Positions 43,806-51,747 of a stretch of 64,000 nucleotides of DNA are shown piece after piece. A program made the position numbers and the translations under genes. The notes under the pieces are model-generated. The model was not told where the DNA came from and made no database searches. It saw only the letters and a program-made list of their open reading frames with translations. This DNA is from Fibrobacterota bacterium (lineage in GTDB: Bacteria > Fibrobacterota > Fibrobacteria > UBA5070): positions 18,246-82,245 of the forward strand of contig JAKPQQ010000215.1 of assembly GCA_029557215.1 (NCBI GenBank). The letters run 5' to 3'. Numbering within the stretch: position 1 is the first letter of the stretch; every line of letters begins with the position of its first letter.

Positions 43806-45715
43806 TTTCCGTCCTTGCGCGCGATGCGCACGATGGCGCGGTCGGCGCCCAGGTTGCGAAGGCCGGCCTTCAGCAGCAGCCTTCCCACGAACGAATCGGC
43901 CTGCTCGCGGATCTCCAGGATCTCGATGCGGTTCTCGCGGCAGTAGGCCTGGAAATCGTCGAGCGTGAACGGATGCAGGTTGGGGGTCTCGTACCACTCG
44001 AACGGCAGGTCCCGGGTCTTGGGCATGCGCCCCGAAAGCAGCACGGACAGCCGGGAGTTCCAGACCGCGAAGTTGGGGAAGCTCACGATGGCCTCGCGCC
44101 CCACGCGCAGGATCTCGCGCAGGAGTTCCGGGGGCCGCGCCACGACCTGCAGGGTCTGGTTGAGCACCACGTGGTCCCAGGCGCCGTCGGGGAGCCTCGA
44201 CAGCGCGTCGACCGCGTCGCCCTGCAGCACCGACAATTCCCGTCCCAGCGACCCGATCACGGCGTCCAGGTCGATGTCCAACCCTTCGCCGGTGCAGTTC
44301 CTGTCGCGGATCAGGTGGTCCAGCAGGCGGCCGTCGCCGCACCCGATGTCCAGCACCCGCGAACCCGGACGGACCATCCCCGCGATGACCGCCTTGTCCT
44401 CGTCGAACTCCCAGCTCGGCGGGTCGGCCGGTGCGCGACCGGATTCCGTCGCGGCGCCGCGCTGCGAAAGGAACGCCGTGAGCACCCGGTCGAGCTGGTC
44501 GACCTCCAGCAGGAACCCGTCGTGCCCGTGCGGGCTGGCCAGTTCGCAGAAGCTCACGGGCTTGCCCAGCTGCAGGAGCACCTCGGCCACCTGCCACGAT
44601 TCCGACGCCGGGAACAACCAGTCGCTGGAAAGCGCCACCACCAGGAATCGGCAGCGGCTGCGCGAGAACGCCTCCTGCAGGCGCGTCTTGGCGGCGGCCT
44701 CCTTGGCGGCCCCGCGCGCGGCCTCGTCGGGGAGGGCCGCGAGGGTTTGGCGATCGGGATCGGGAGTGGCCCCGTAGCTGCGCGCCAGATCGAACCCGTC
44801 CATGGCCTGGGTGATGAACAGGTAGGCGTTGGCGTCGAAGCGCTGGACGAACTTGGTGCCCTGGTGCTCCAGGTACTTTTCCACCTCGAAGGCGGTGTGG
44901 AAGCGCTCGGGAGCGTCGTTTTCCCGCTGGCGGCGTCCGAACTTGCCGGCCATGCCTTCTGCCGACAGGTAGGTGATGTGCGCGATCTTGCGCGCCAGCG
45001 ACAAGCCTTCCACCGGACCTTGGCCCGAAGCGTATTGCCCGTGCTCCCAACCCTTGTCGTTGAGGATCGCGTTGCGCCCCAGGATGTCGAACGCCAACGC
45101 CTGGGCCGAAAGGCTGGGGGCCGCCGCCACGCACACGCAGCGCTCCACGCGATCGGGGTGGCGCAGGCTCCATTCCAGCGCCTGCATGCCTCCCATGGAA
45201 CCGCCGACCACCGCGTAGAGGTTCTTCACGCCGAGCTGGTCCAGCAAAAGCCTCTGCACTTCCACCATGTCGCCGATGGTGATGTCGGGGAAGTCGTAGC
45301 CCCAGGGCTTGCCGGTGGACGGATTGACGGACATGGGGCCCGTGGTCCCGGAACACCCGCCCAGCATGGACGCGCAGACCACGAACCAGCGGCGCGTGTC
45401 CACCGTCTTGCCGGGCCCCACCATGTCGTCCCACCACCCCTTGGACTTGGCGTTCTCGAAGCTCCCGTGGAACCCCGCCACGTGGCAGTTGGCGGTCAAC
45501 GGCGTGGTCACCAGGATCGCGTTGCCACCGTCGGGCGCGAGCGTGCCGTAGGTCTCGTAGGCGACTTCGATCTCGGGGATCGACTCGCCGCTTTCGGTGC
45601 GGAATCCGTCGGGGCCCAGCGCGAGCTTGGCGACGCGGGTCTCCACGACGCCCACGGAGCGGCTGCGGTCGTAGGGTGCTCCATCCTTGACCCAGGTGGA
45701 ATCGGCGATGTCCAA
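43802..45715 (-). CDS. Homoserine O-acetyltransferase fused to MetW
   Basis: The 637-residue fusion has two domains. Residues about 20-410 are MetX: AYETYGTLAPDGGNAILVTT, the substrate loop MSVNPSTGKPWGYDFPDITI, nucleophile elbow VVGGSMGGMQALEW, catalytic Asp near SSDWLFPASE and His in SPHGHDGFLLE. Residues about 425-637 are MetW: VLDIGCGDGRLLDHLI, then LNQTLQVVARPPELLREILR and PFEWYETPNLHPFTLDDF. Normally the two genes are adjacent; MetW is thought to activate MetX. TTG start 45715, with an AGGGAGG site 9 bases away. Enzyme class acetyl versus succinyl cannot be separated by eye; the acetyl form is usual for this length. Confidence 0.92.
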   Translation of the reverse strand: MDIADSTWVKDGAPYDRSRSVGVVETRVAKLALGPDGFRTESGESIPEIEVAYETYGTLAPDGGNAILVTTPLTANCHVAGFHGSFENAKSKGWWDDMVGPGKTVDTRRWFVVCASMLGGCSGTTGPMSVNPSTGKPWGYDFPDITIGDMVEVQRLLLDQLGVKNLYAVVGGSMGGMQALEWSLRHPDRVERCVCVAAAPSLSAQALAFDILGRNAILNDKGWEHGQYASGQGPVEGLSLARKIAHITYLSAEGMAGKFGRRQRENDAPERFHTAFEVEKYLEHQGTKFVQRFDANAYLFITQAMDGFDLARSYGATPDPDRQTLAALPDEAARGAAKEAAAKTRLQEAFSRSRCRFLVVALSSDWLFPASESWQVAEVLLQLGKPVSFCELASPHGHDGFLLEVDQLDRVLTAFLSQRGAATESGRAPADPPSWEFDEDKAVIAGMVRPGSRVLDIGCGDGRLLDHLIRDRNCTGEGLDIDLDAVIGSLGRELSVLQGDAVDALSRLPDGAWDHVVLNQTLQVVARPPELLREILRVGREAIVSFPNFAVWNSRLSVLLSGRMPKTRDLPFEWYETPNLHPFTLDDFQAYCRENRIEILEIREQADSFVGRLLLKAGLRNLGADRAIVRIARKDGK

Positions 45716-45718
45716 AGT

Positions 45719-46576
45719 TCAGGCCTCCCTGGCCAGGTTCGTGCGCAGCATCCAGACGGGCTTGAACCCCTGGTGGGCTCCCGACTGGTTCCAGAACACC
45801 GCCGCGACCTCGGTGATCCGGCCCGGCACGACGTTCACGTAGAGCCTGTCGGCGTAGATGCGCGAAAGGTGCAGACCCCGGCCTCGGGAATCCAGAAGTC
45901 CTTCGCCGCGGATGTGGCGGTCCAGCAAGCGCAAGGTCTCGCCCGGATGCAGCGCACCCGACTGGTCGCGCACGGAAAAGACATGTTTTGTCGCATCGCG
46001 TCCCCAGCTCACCGTGGCCGTGCCCAGCGGCGAATGGTGGATCGCGTTGGAAAGCATTTCGTCCAGCACCAGCCGGAGCCTGCGGCTGGAACCCAGCACG
46101 CCTTCCAGCCCCGATTGGATCCTGCGGCACAGCTGCGAGATCTGGTCCAGCGCCACGGCGCCTTCGGTGCCCAGCGACTCCGACGCGGGCCCCAGGAACT
46201 TGGAAAGCCCGGGTTCCCACCCTTTGGTGTGGAGCGTCCAGGCAAGGGCGAGTTCGTCCAGGAGAAGCGGCGTCGTCTTGGCCGACAGGACGCCGATCCC
46301 CGCCTGGCGGGCGGGGCCCACCAGCTCGTCGATGTTGCGCGAAGTCCACAGGATCGATGGAATCCCGCGGGCCTGGAGTTCGCCCAAGGCGTCCAGCCCG
46401 TCGAAATCCCCGGCGAACGCGGCTTCCCCGATGGCCATCGAGATGTCGCCGTCCCGGGCGCGCGACAACGCGTCTTCCACGGTGCGACAAGCCACCACCT
46501 TGGCTCCGAGGCGATGCGCCAACAGCGGAACCGGTCGCGGATCCGTGTCGAGCAGAAGGATGGTGGGTTCGCTCAT
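45719..46576 (-). CDS. Degenerate receiver domain fused to a GHKL/anti-sigma-type ATPase domain
   Basis: The 285-residue soluble protein starts TILLLDTDPRPVPLLAHRLG, a receiver-like strand/helix order, but where the phospho-acceptor Asp is expected the sequence reads MAIGEAAFAG, so phosphorylation is unlikely. Residues about 120-260 have the N-box LDEMLSNAIHHSPLG, a G1-like VRDQSGAL and a G2-like DSRGRGLHLSRIYADRL as in RsbW/SpoIIAB kinases. It may be a partner-switch regulator. It is upstream of metX-metW, four bases apart. Confidence 0.7.
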   Translation of the reverse strand: MSEPTILLLDTDPRPVPLLAHRLGAKVVACRTVEDALSRARDGDISMAIGEAAFAGDFDGLDALGELQARGIPSILWTSRNIDELVGPARQAGIGVLSAKTTPLLLDELALAWTLHTKGWEPGLSKFLGPASESLGTEGAVALDQISQLCRRIQSGLEGVLGSSRRLRLVLDEMLSNAIHHSPLGTATVSWGRDATKHVFSVRDQSGALHPGETLRLLDRHIRGEGLLDSRGRGLHLSRIYADRLYVNVVPGRITEVAAVFWNQSGAHQGFKPVWMLRTNLAREA

Positions 46577-46589
46577 GGAACGAGGCGTC

Positions 46590-46748
46590 CTAGAGGTAGA
46601 GCCGGTGGGCAAGCCACGAGAGCACCGAAGACCCCAGAAGGTACTCGAACACGTCGACTCCCGCCAACGACAGCAGGATCAGGACGAGTTCCAGGACCAG
46701 GACCAGGATCAGGAAAGCGAGACCCGCGGCGATGATCCCCGAAACCAT
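46590..46748 (-). CDS. Small membrane protein (52 residues)
   Basis: It has two hydrophobic stretches: MVSGIIAAGLAFLILVLVLE and LILLSLAGVDVFEYLLGSSV. No known family. It lies between the LysM gene (49 bases upstream) and the receiver/ATPase gene (13 bases downstream) on the same strand. The ribosome-binding site is weak, so it may be a small unannotated gene or an open frame kept by chance. Confidence 0.42.
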   Translation of the reverse strand: MVSGIIAAGLAFLILVLVLELVLILLSLAGVDVFEYLLGSSVLSWLAHRLYL

Positions 46749-46797
46749 CGGACGGATCTCGCCATGGGCCGCCAGCAACCTCCGCAGAAGGCGGCGG

Positions 46798-47874
46798 TCA
46801 GCCCCGGACGGAACGCCGGACTCGCCAGGCCTTGTCGCCAATGAGGATCGCCTTCGGAGTGGCTCCGACGATTTGGATGGTGGAAGTGGTGCGTGTGGTC
46901 CGGACGACCAGTCCGTAGCCGCGCATGGCCGCCAAGCCCCGGTCCTGGGTTCCATCCATGAACTCGTAGATGTCGCCCTGGCCGATTCCGTCGACTTCGC
47001 CGCGATTGACGATCACGGCGGTGCCGGGCATCTGGACGCGACCCAGGCGGTCGTTGACGATCACCGTGGCCGGCTCGACTTCCTTGAAGTCTTCGAAGGC
47101 CGTGACGGAAACGACGGCGGGCGGCTCGTAGCGACGCACCTTCGCGCCGATCCCGACCGGTCCGAACACGGATACCAGCCTCAGCAACGAGGTCTTCTTG
47201 CGGACCTCGATCACATCGGCCAAGGCACGCGTCTCTTCCAGGCGACCACGGGTGTTGGGCATGACGTTGGTCGCGACCTTGTCGTCGCGCTCCACGATCG
47301 CCATCCGCTCGCCCAACTTGATTCCCTGATCCGAGCCCAGCTTGATTTCGATGGTGAATCCAGGCATGAGCTGGTGGGTCCCGTACTCGTCGTCGTAGAC
47401 GATTTCCGACTGCGGCGCGGGAATCGGTTCGTCGGCCGGGTACAGGACCGGAGCGTTCAGGACCGATTCGAGGCTCAAGACGCTTTGCGTGGGAGGGATG
47501 ACCAGTTCCAACGCGGCGGCTGCCGTGTCCAGAGGCGCCATCTTCTGGTTGTCGGGGTTCTCGGCGAATCCGGCCAGCGGATCGCTGCCCTGCTGGAAAT
47601 TGCCTGCGCCCGGGTCCGCCACGGGAGCGGCGTCACCGGTTCCCGAGCCGTCGCCATTGCCGTCGATGTTCACGACATCGCCCGGATAGATCCAGTGGGC
47701 GTCCTTGATCTGCGGATTCTTCTGCCAGACCGTGGGCCAGGTGAAGGGGTTTCCAAGGTATTTGCCGGTGATATCCCAGAGCGTGTCGCCCTTGACCACG
47801 ACGTGGGTGGTGCCCGCGGCGAACGCACCCGCGACGGCGACCAGGAAAATGCGCGAGATCCTGGAGCGATTCAT
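46798..47874 (-). CDS. LysM peptidoglycan-binding domain protein
   Basis: This 358-residue exported protein has a signal peptide (ISRIFLVAVAGAFAAG) followed directly by a LysM domain, THVVVKGDTLWDITGKYLGN...WIYPGDVVNI (residues 23-70). The rest has a Gly/Asp-rich linker and a beta-rich part (SVFGPVGIGAKVRRYEPPAV and similar) without assigned function; related proteins occur in Fibrobacterota and Bdellovibrio-like bacteria. It may anchor the cell envelope to the peptidoglycan. It leads the operon that continues to the small membrane protein. ATG at 47874 has GGGAGG 4 bases upstream. Confidence 0.85.
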   Translation of the reverse strand: MNRSRISRIFLVAVAGAFAAGTTHVVVKGDTLWDITGKYLGNPFTWPTVWQKNPQIKDAHWIYPGDVVNIDGNGDGSGTGDAAPVADPGAGNFQQGSDPLAGFAENPDNQKMAPLDTAAAALELVIPPTQSVLSLESVLNAPVLYPADEPIPAPQSEIVYDDEYGTHQLMPGFTIEIKLGSDQGIKLGERMAIVERDDKVATNVMPNTRGRLEETRALADVIEVRKKTSLLRLVSVFGPVGIGAKVRRYEPPAVVSVTAFEDFKEVEPATVIVNDRLGRVQMPGTAVIVNRGEVDGIGQGDIYEFMDGTQDRGLAAMRGYGLVVRTTRTTSTIQIVGATPKAILIGDKAWRVRRSVRG

Positions 47875-47993
47875 GAAGCCTCCCAACGTCGACAGGGCAC
47901 CGCAACTCGTTGACCCATCGCGACTTGCGTTTATACCAGAAGTGTAAGATATTCCTGGCCGGATCGCCACCGGTGTTGTGGACGAATCCCGTC

Positions 47994-50591
47994 TCAATCC
48001 AACCGGTCCTTCAGTTTCTGCACGAAAAGCAAGGCTTCCAGCGGGGTCATGCGGACAGGATCCGCCTCGCGGACCATGTTCGCCACCTCTTCCTGCCCCG
48101 GGTCGCCGGCGAACAGCGACAGCTGCACCTTCGGCGCGGCCGGTGGCGGCGACTTCTTTCGGCCGATCTGCAGTTCCTGGGCCTCCAGCTGCAAAAGAAT
48201 GGCCTTGGCGCGGTCCAGGACGTCTTCCGGCACGCCCGCCATGCGCGCCACGTGCAGTCCGTACGATCCGTCGCAGGCTCCGGGCACCACGCGATGCAGG
48301 AACACGATCCGGCCTTCGTGCTCGCGCACCACGACCTGCAGATTTTCCAGGCGCGGGAGCCGTTCCGACAGCACCGTGAGCTCGTGGTAGTGGGTGGCGA
48401 ACAGCGTCTTGGCGGCGATGGCGGGGTTTTCGTGGAGGCTTTCGGCGATCGCCCAGGCCAGCGAAAGCCCGTCGAAGGTGCTGGTGCCGCGGCCCACCTC
48501 GTCGAGCAGGACCAGGCTGCGCGGCGTGGCGTTGTGCAGGATGTTCGCCGTTTCGATCATCTCGACAAGGAATGTCGATTGCCCGCGCGACAGGCGGTCG
48601 GCGGCGCCCACGCGCGTGAACACGCGGTCCACCAGCGGGATCCTGGCCTGGTCGGCGGCCACGGGGCATCCGGCGTGGGCCATGACCACGGCAAGCCCCG
48701 TCATGCGCAGGTAGGTGGATTTACCACCCATGTTGGGGCCGGTGACCAGCTGGATCTGGGGGCCTTCGCAGTCCAGCAGCACGTCGTTGGCCACGAACGG
48801 GACGTCGGGATGCAGGCTTTCCAGCACGGGGTGGCGCAATCCCCGCAGGTCCAGGCGCGAGCCTTCGTGGAAATCGGGACGGGTCCAGCGGTATTCTTCC
48901 GCCCGTTCGGCGAAGCTCGCCAGGGTGTCGCACGAGGCGATGTCGGTGGCCACCTTCTGCAGGCGCGGCAAGTGCGAAGCCAGTTCGTCGCGCAAGGCGC
49001 AGAACAGTTCGTATTCGCGCTCCTTGATCTTCTCGTCGGCGCCCAGCACCTGTTCCTCCCAACGCTTCATGTCGGGGGTGGTGTAGCGTTCGGCCCCCGT
49101 GAGGGTCTGGATGCGCTGGTAGTCGGACGGAATCCGGTCGGCGTGGGCCTTGGTGATCTCGATGTAGTACCCGAACACCCGGTTGTAGCCGACCTTGAGG
49201 GTGGAGATCCCGGTGCGGTCGCGCTCCGTCTGCTGCAGCGCGGCCAACGCCTGGCGTCCTTCGCTGGCGCCGGATTCCAGTTCGGCGATCCTCGCGTCGG
49301 CGCCCGGCCTGATCAATCCGCCGTCCTTGACGGAAAGGGGAGGCGATTCCACCAGCAGCGCCTCGATGGGTTCGGCCAGGCGCGACAGGCCTTCCGTGGA
49401 CCCGGCCAGGCGCGCCAGCAGTCCGTCGCCCGTGGCGTTCAGGATCCGACCGACACGTTCGGCCGCGCCCAGTCCTCGCGCGGCGCCCACCAGATCGCGG
49501 GCGTTCACGCGAAGCGTGGCGATCTTGCCCGAAAGCCGTTCCAGGTCGGGGATGGACGCGAGTTCGCGCTGGAGTTCGTCCAGGCGAGGACGGTTGGAGC
49601 GCAACGCCTCGACCGCCTGCTGGCGTTCACCGATCCGGGGCAGATCCAACAGCGGCTGGGAAAGCCAACGACGAAGCTGGCGCGACCCCATGGCGGTGCG
49701 GCATCGGTCCAGAAGTCCGGCCAGGCAGGCGGCCTTGTCGTCGTCGTGCAGCGGGCGCAGGATCTCCAGGTTGCGCAACGTTGACCCGTCCATCGACAGA
49801 TGCGCGTCGCGTCCGCGCGGCCAAAGGCCCCGCACGTGGGTCATGAGCCGGCGCCCTTCGTCGGCGCCGTAGCGCAGCGCGGCGGCGGCGGCGCGCAGGG
49901 CCGGTTCGTCGTCGCCCCACCCGAACCCTTCCAGCGTGACGGTGCCGAAATGTTCGTTCAACGACCGTTGCGCGGCGGGGAATCCCGGGAAGAACCCGGC
50001 CGACAAGGCCCACCCGCCCTCCAGGTCCTGCAGTTCGCGCGGCGCGCAGGACAACGTTTCGGGCCAGACCACCTCCACCGGCCCCATGGTCTCCAGCTCG
50101 GCCAGCACCATGTCGCGCGGACCTTGCAGGGCCTCGAACCGGCCCGTGGTGAGATCCATGGCCGCCAATCCCCAATCGCCACCCTTGTCGCCGGGCAGGA
50201 GCGCGGCCAGGAGGTTGTCGGAACGTTCGTCCAGGCAGGCGTCGGACAGCGCCGTGCCGCGGCTGACGATTTCCGTCACGTCGCGCTTGACGATCCCCTT
50301 GGCCAGGGCGGGATCTTCGGTCTGCTCGCAAACCGCCACCTTGCGCCCCGCGTTCACCAGCCGGGGCAGGTAGCGCTCGATCTGGTGGTACGGGAACCCC
50401 GCCAGCGGCGTCTTGTCGGCACCGCCGCGGGCGGTGAGGGTGATCCCCAGGATCCGCGAGGCGTCCACCGCGTCCTGCCCGAAGGTCTCGTAGAAGTCGC
50501 CCATGCGATAAAGCAGGATGGCGTCGCCCACCCTCGCCTTGGTGGCGAGGTACTGCTTCATCAGCGGCGTTTCTTCTCCGGTCTTGGCCAC
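47994..50591 (-). CDS. mutS: DNA mismatch repair protein MutS
   Basis: MutS recognises mismatches and small loops. The 865 residues have the N-terminal TPLMKQYLATKARVGDAILL and mismatch-reading RMGDFYETFGQDA (the F-x-E motif), the connector and lever domains, Walker A VTGPNMGGKSTYLRMTGLAV, LLDEVGRGTSTFDGLSLAWA and a C-terminal HTH segment. GTG at 50591 was chosen because TPLMKQY should be preceded by a few residues. The gene is separate from the LysM gene by 119 bases. mutL is not in the window. Confidence 0.95.
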   Translation of the reverse strand: MAKTGEETPLMKQYLATKARVGDAILLYRMGDFYETFGQDAVDASRILGITLTARGGADKTPLAGFPYHQIERYLPRLVNAGRKVAVCEQTEDPALAKGIVKRDVTEIVSRGTALSDACLDERSDNLLAALLPGDKGGDWGLAAMDLTTGRFEALQGPRDMVLAELETMGPVEVVWPETLSCAPRELQDLEGGWALSAGFFPGFPAAQRSLNEHFGTVTLEGFGWGDDEPALRAAAAALRYGADEGRRLMTHVRGLWPRGRDAHLSMDGSTLRNLEILRPLHDDDKAACLAGLLDRCRTAMGSRQLRRWLSQPLLDLPRIGERQQAVEALRSNRPRLDELQRELASIPDLERLSGKIATLRVNARDLVGAARGLGAAERVGRILNATGDGLLARLAGSTEGLSRLAEPIEALLVESPPLSVKDGGLIRPGADARIAELESGASEGRQALAALQQTERDRTGISTLKVGYNRVFGYYIEITKAHADRIPSDYQRIQTLTGAERYTTPDMKRWEEQVLGADEKIKEREYELFCALRDELASHLPRLQKVATDIASCDTLASFAERAEEYRWTRPDFHEGSRLDLRGLRHPVLESLHPDVPFVANDVLLDCEGPQIQLVTGPNMGGKSTYLRMTGLAVVMAHAGCPVAADQARIPLVDRVFTRVGAADRLSRGQSTFLVEMIETANILHNATPRSLVLLDEVGRGTSTFDGLSLAWAIAESLHENPAIAAKTLFATHYHELTVLSERLPRLENLQVVVREHEGRIVFLHRVVPGACDGSYGLHVARMAGVPEDVLDRAKAILLQLEAQELQIGRKKSPPPAAPKVQLSLFAGDPGQEEVANMVREADPVRMTPLEALLFVQKLKDRLD

Positions 50592-50649
50592 GTCGTGCGT
50601 CTCCTGCGGTTCGCTGCGGAAGCGGCCAATTTAGCTCGTTCGCCAAAAC

Positions 50650-51744
50650 CTACAGAGTGTCTCGCGTCGCTCGCACCGTGAACGACAGGCTATCCACACA
50701 CGCCCCGGCCACGAAGCCCTGGGCGCCGGTCAGCTTGGGCCGCGGCAGACCGTTGGCCCGGTTCGTGGACCGGAACCCGCGCCGCCATTCCAGCAGCCCC
50801 GGCTCCGGGAAGAACACGCGCAGCACCACCGCTCCGGTGCGGTCGATCAGGTCGGCTTCCAGTTCCCACCGGTCGGGCCAGGCGGGACGCGATCTGTCGC
50901 GATCGGCCAGCTTGGATTCCAGGATCTTGCGGTTCCCGACCACCTTCAACTCTTCCGGGTCCTCGGCGTCCTCCGGCTCCTCGCGCCGCGCCCGCGCCGA
51001 CACGATCCGGCGGGCGTCCGGACCGAACTCCATCTCGGCCCAGACCCCGCCCCAGAGCGAGGCGTCCCTGCGCAGCCCCATGTCCAACCGTTGCAGGGCC
51101 AGTGGGACCACGACGCCTTCGCGGTTCGCGAACGGCTCCTCCGAATGCGGAAACCACATCGTGTCGCCTTCCGTCAATTCCCGCCACGGGAGCAGGCCCC
51201 GGCGCAGGCTGTCGCGCGCCGATTCTTCCAGCGCCCCTCCGCCCGACCGGGGATCGGAGGCCGCCACCGAATCCAAAAGCGGAGCGGGAACCAGCACAGG
51301 CCCCTCGATCCCGCAATCGGCCGGGACGCGCGCCGTCCCGGAGACACTGTCGCGGCGCTCCCCCGAAGCGTCGTTCCAGACCACCACGAGGTCCAGGTCC
51401 CACACGGTCGCGGGCGGCACCCGGGAGACGGAATCCGACGCGACCCACAGGGTGCGGTCCGACGGCATCGGCCGATATACGACGGAATCCGTCGTCCCCC
51501 TCGCCCTGAGGACCGCCGACGACCGATCGATGTCCATCCAATCCCGGCCGAGGACGGCGCCGTCCAGGGGCCGGGGCGGCTGCACGCGCAGCGTGTCGAA
51601 CCGACGCCCCGACACCAGCGTCAGCGACACCTGCAGATCGGGGGGCGTAGGAGAGCTTGGCGGCATCATGTTCCACGGACCGTCGCAGGATTGCAACACG
51701 CCCGCGAGCGCAACACCCAACGCGAACCTTTTTGCTCGGGACAT
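50650..51744 (-). CDS. Lipoprotein of a TonB receptor locus
   Basis: The 364-residue protein has a signal with lipobox LQSC (GVALAGVLQSCDGPW) and a beta-rich body with many Asp, Trp and Arg residues (GTARVPADCGIEGPVLVPAP). The spacing to the receptor gene is 3 bases, as in pairs of TonB-dependent receptor and surface lipoprotein (DUF4249-like in Bacteroidota); family membership is not certain. It probably binds the substrate at the outer face. The substrate is unknown. Confidence 0.65.
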   Translation of the reverse strand: MSRAKRFALGVALAGVLQSCDGPWNMMPPSSPTPPDLQVSLTLVSGRRFDTLRVQPPRPLDGAVLGRDWMDIDRSSAVLRARGTTDSVVYRPMPSDRTLWVASDSVSRVPPATVWDLDLVVVWNDASGERRDSVSGTARVPADCGIEGPVLVPAPLLDSVAASDPRSGGGALEESARDSLRRGLLPWRELTEGDTMWFPHSEEPFANREGVVVPLALQRLDMGLRRDASLWGGVWAEMEFGPDARRIVSARARREEPEDAEDPEELKVVGNRKILESKLADRDRSRPAWPDRWELEADLIDRTGAVVLRVFFPEPGLLEWRRGFRSTNRANGLPRPKLTGAQGFVAGACVDSLSFTVRATRDTL

Positions 51745-51747
51745 GGC

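Noticed and set aside
45716..45960. SAM riboswitch before metX-metW
   Set aside because: The gene begins 3 bases after the upstream gene's stop codon, so there is no leader, and no SAM-type aptamer is seen at the operon front either.
43341..46490. A 1049-codon minus-strand frame across the methionine operon
   Set aside because: Only the final 154 codons are the thioesterase; the rest is a shadow of the MetX-MetW fusion and its neighbour, Arg/Gly/Pro-rich and without motifs.
47905..47960. Promoter upstream of the LysM gene (TATAAA on the minus strand)
   Set aside because: A -10-like box is there, but no -35 at a reasonable distance.
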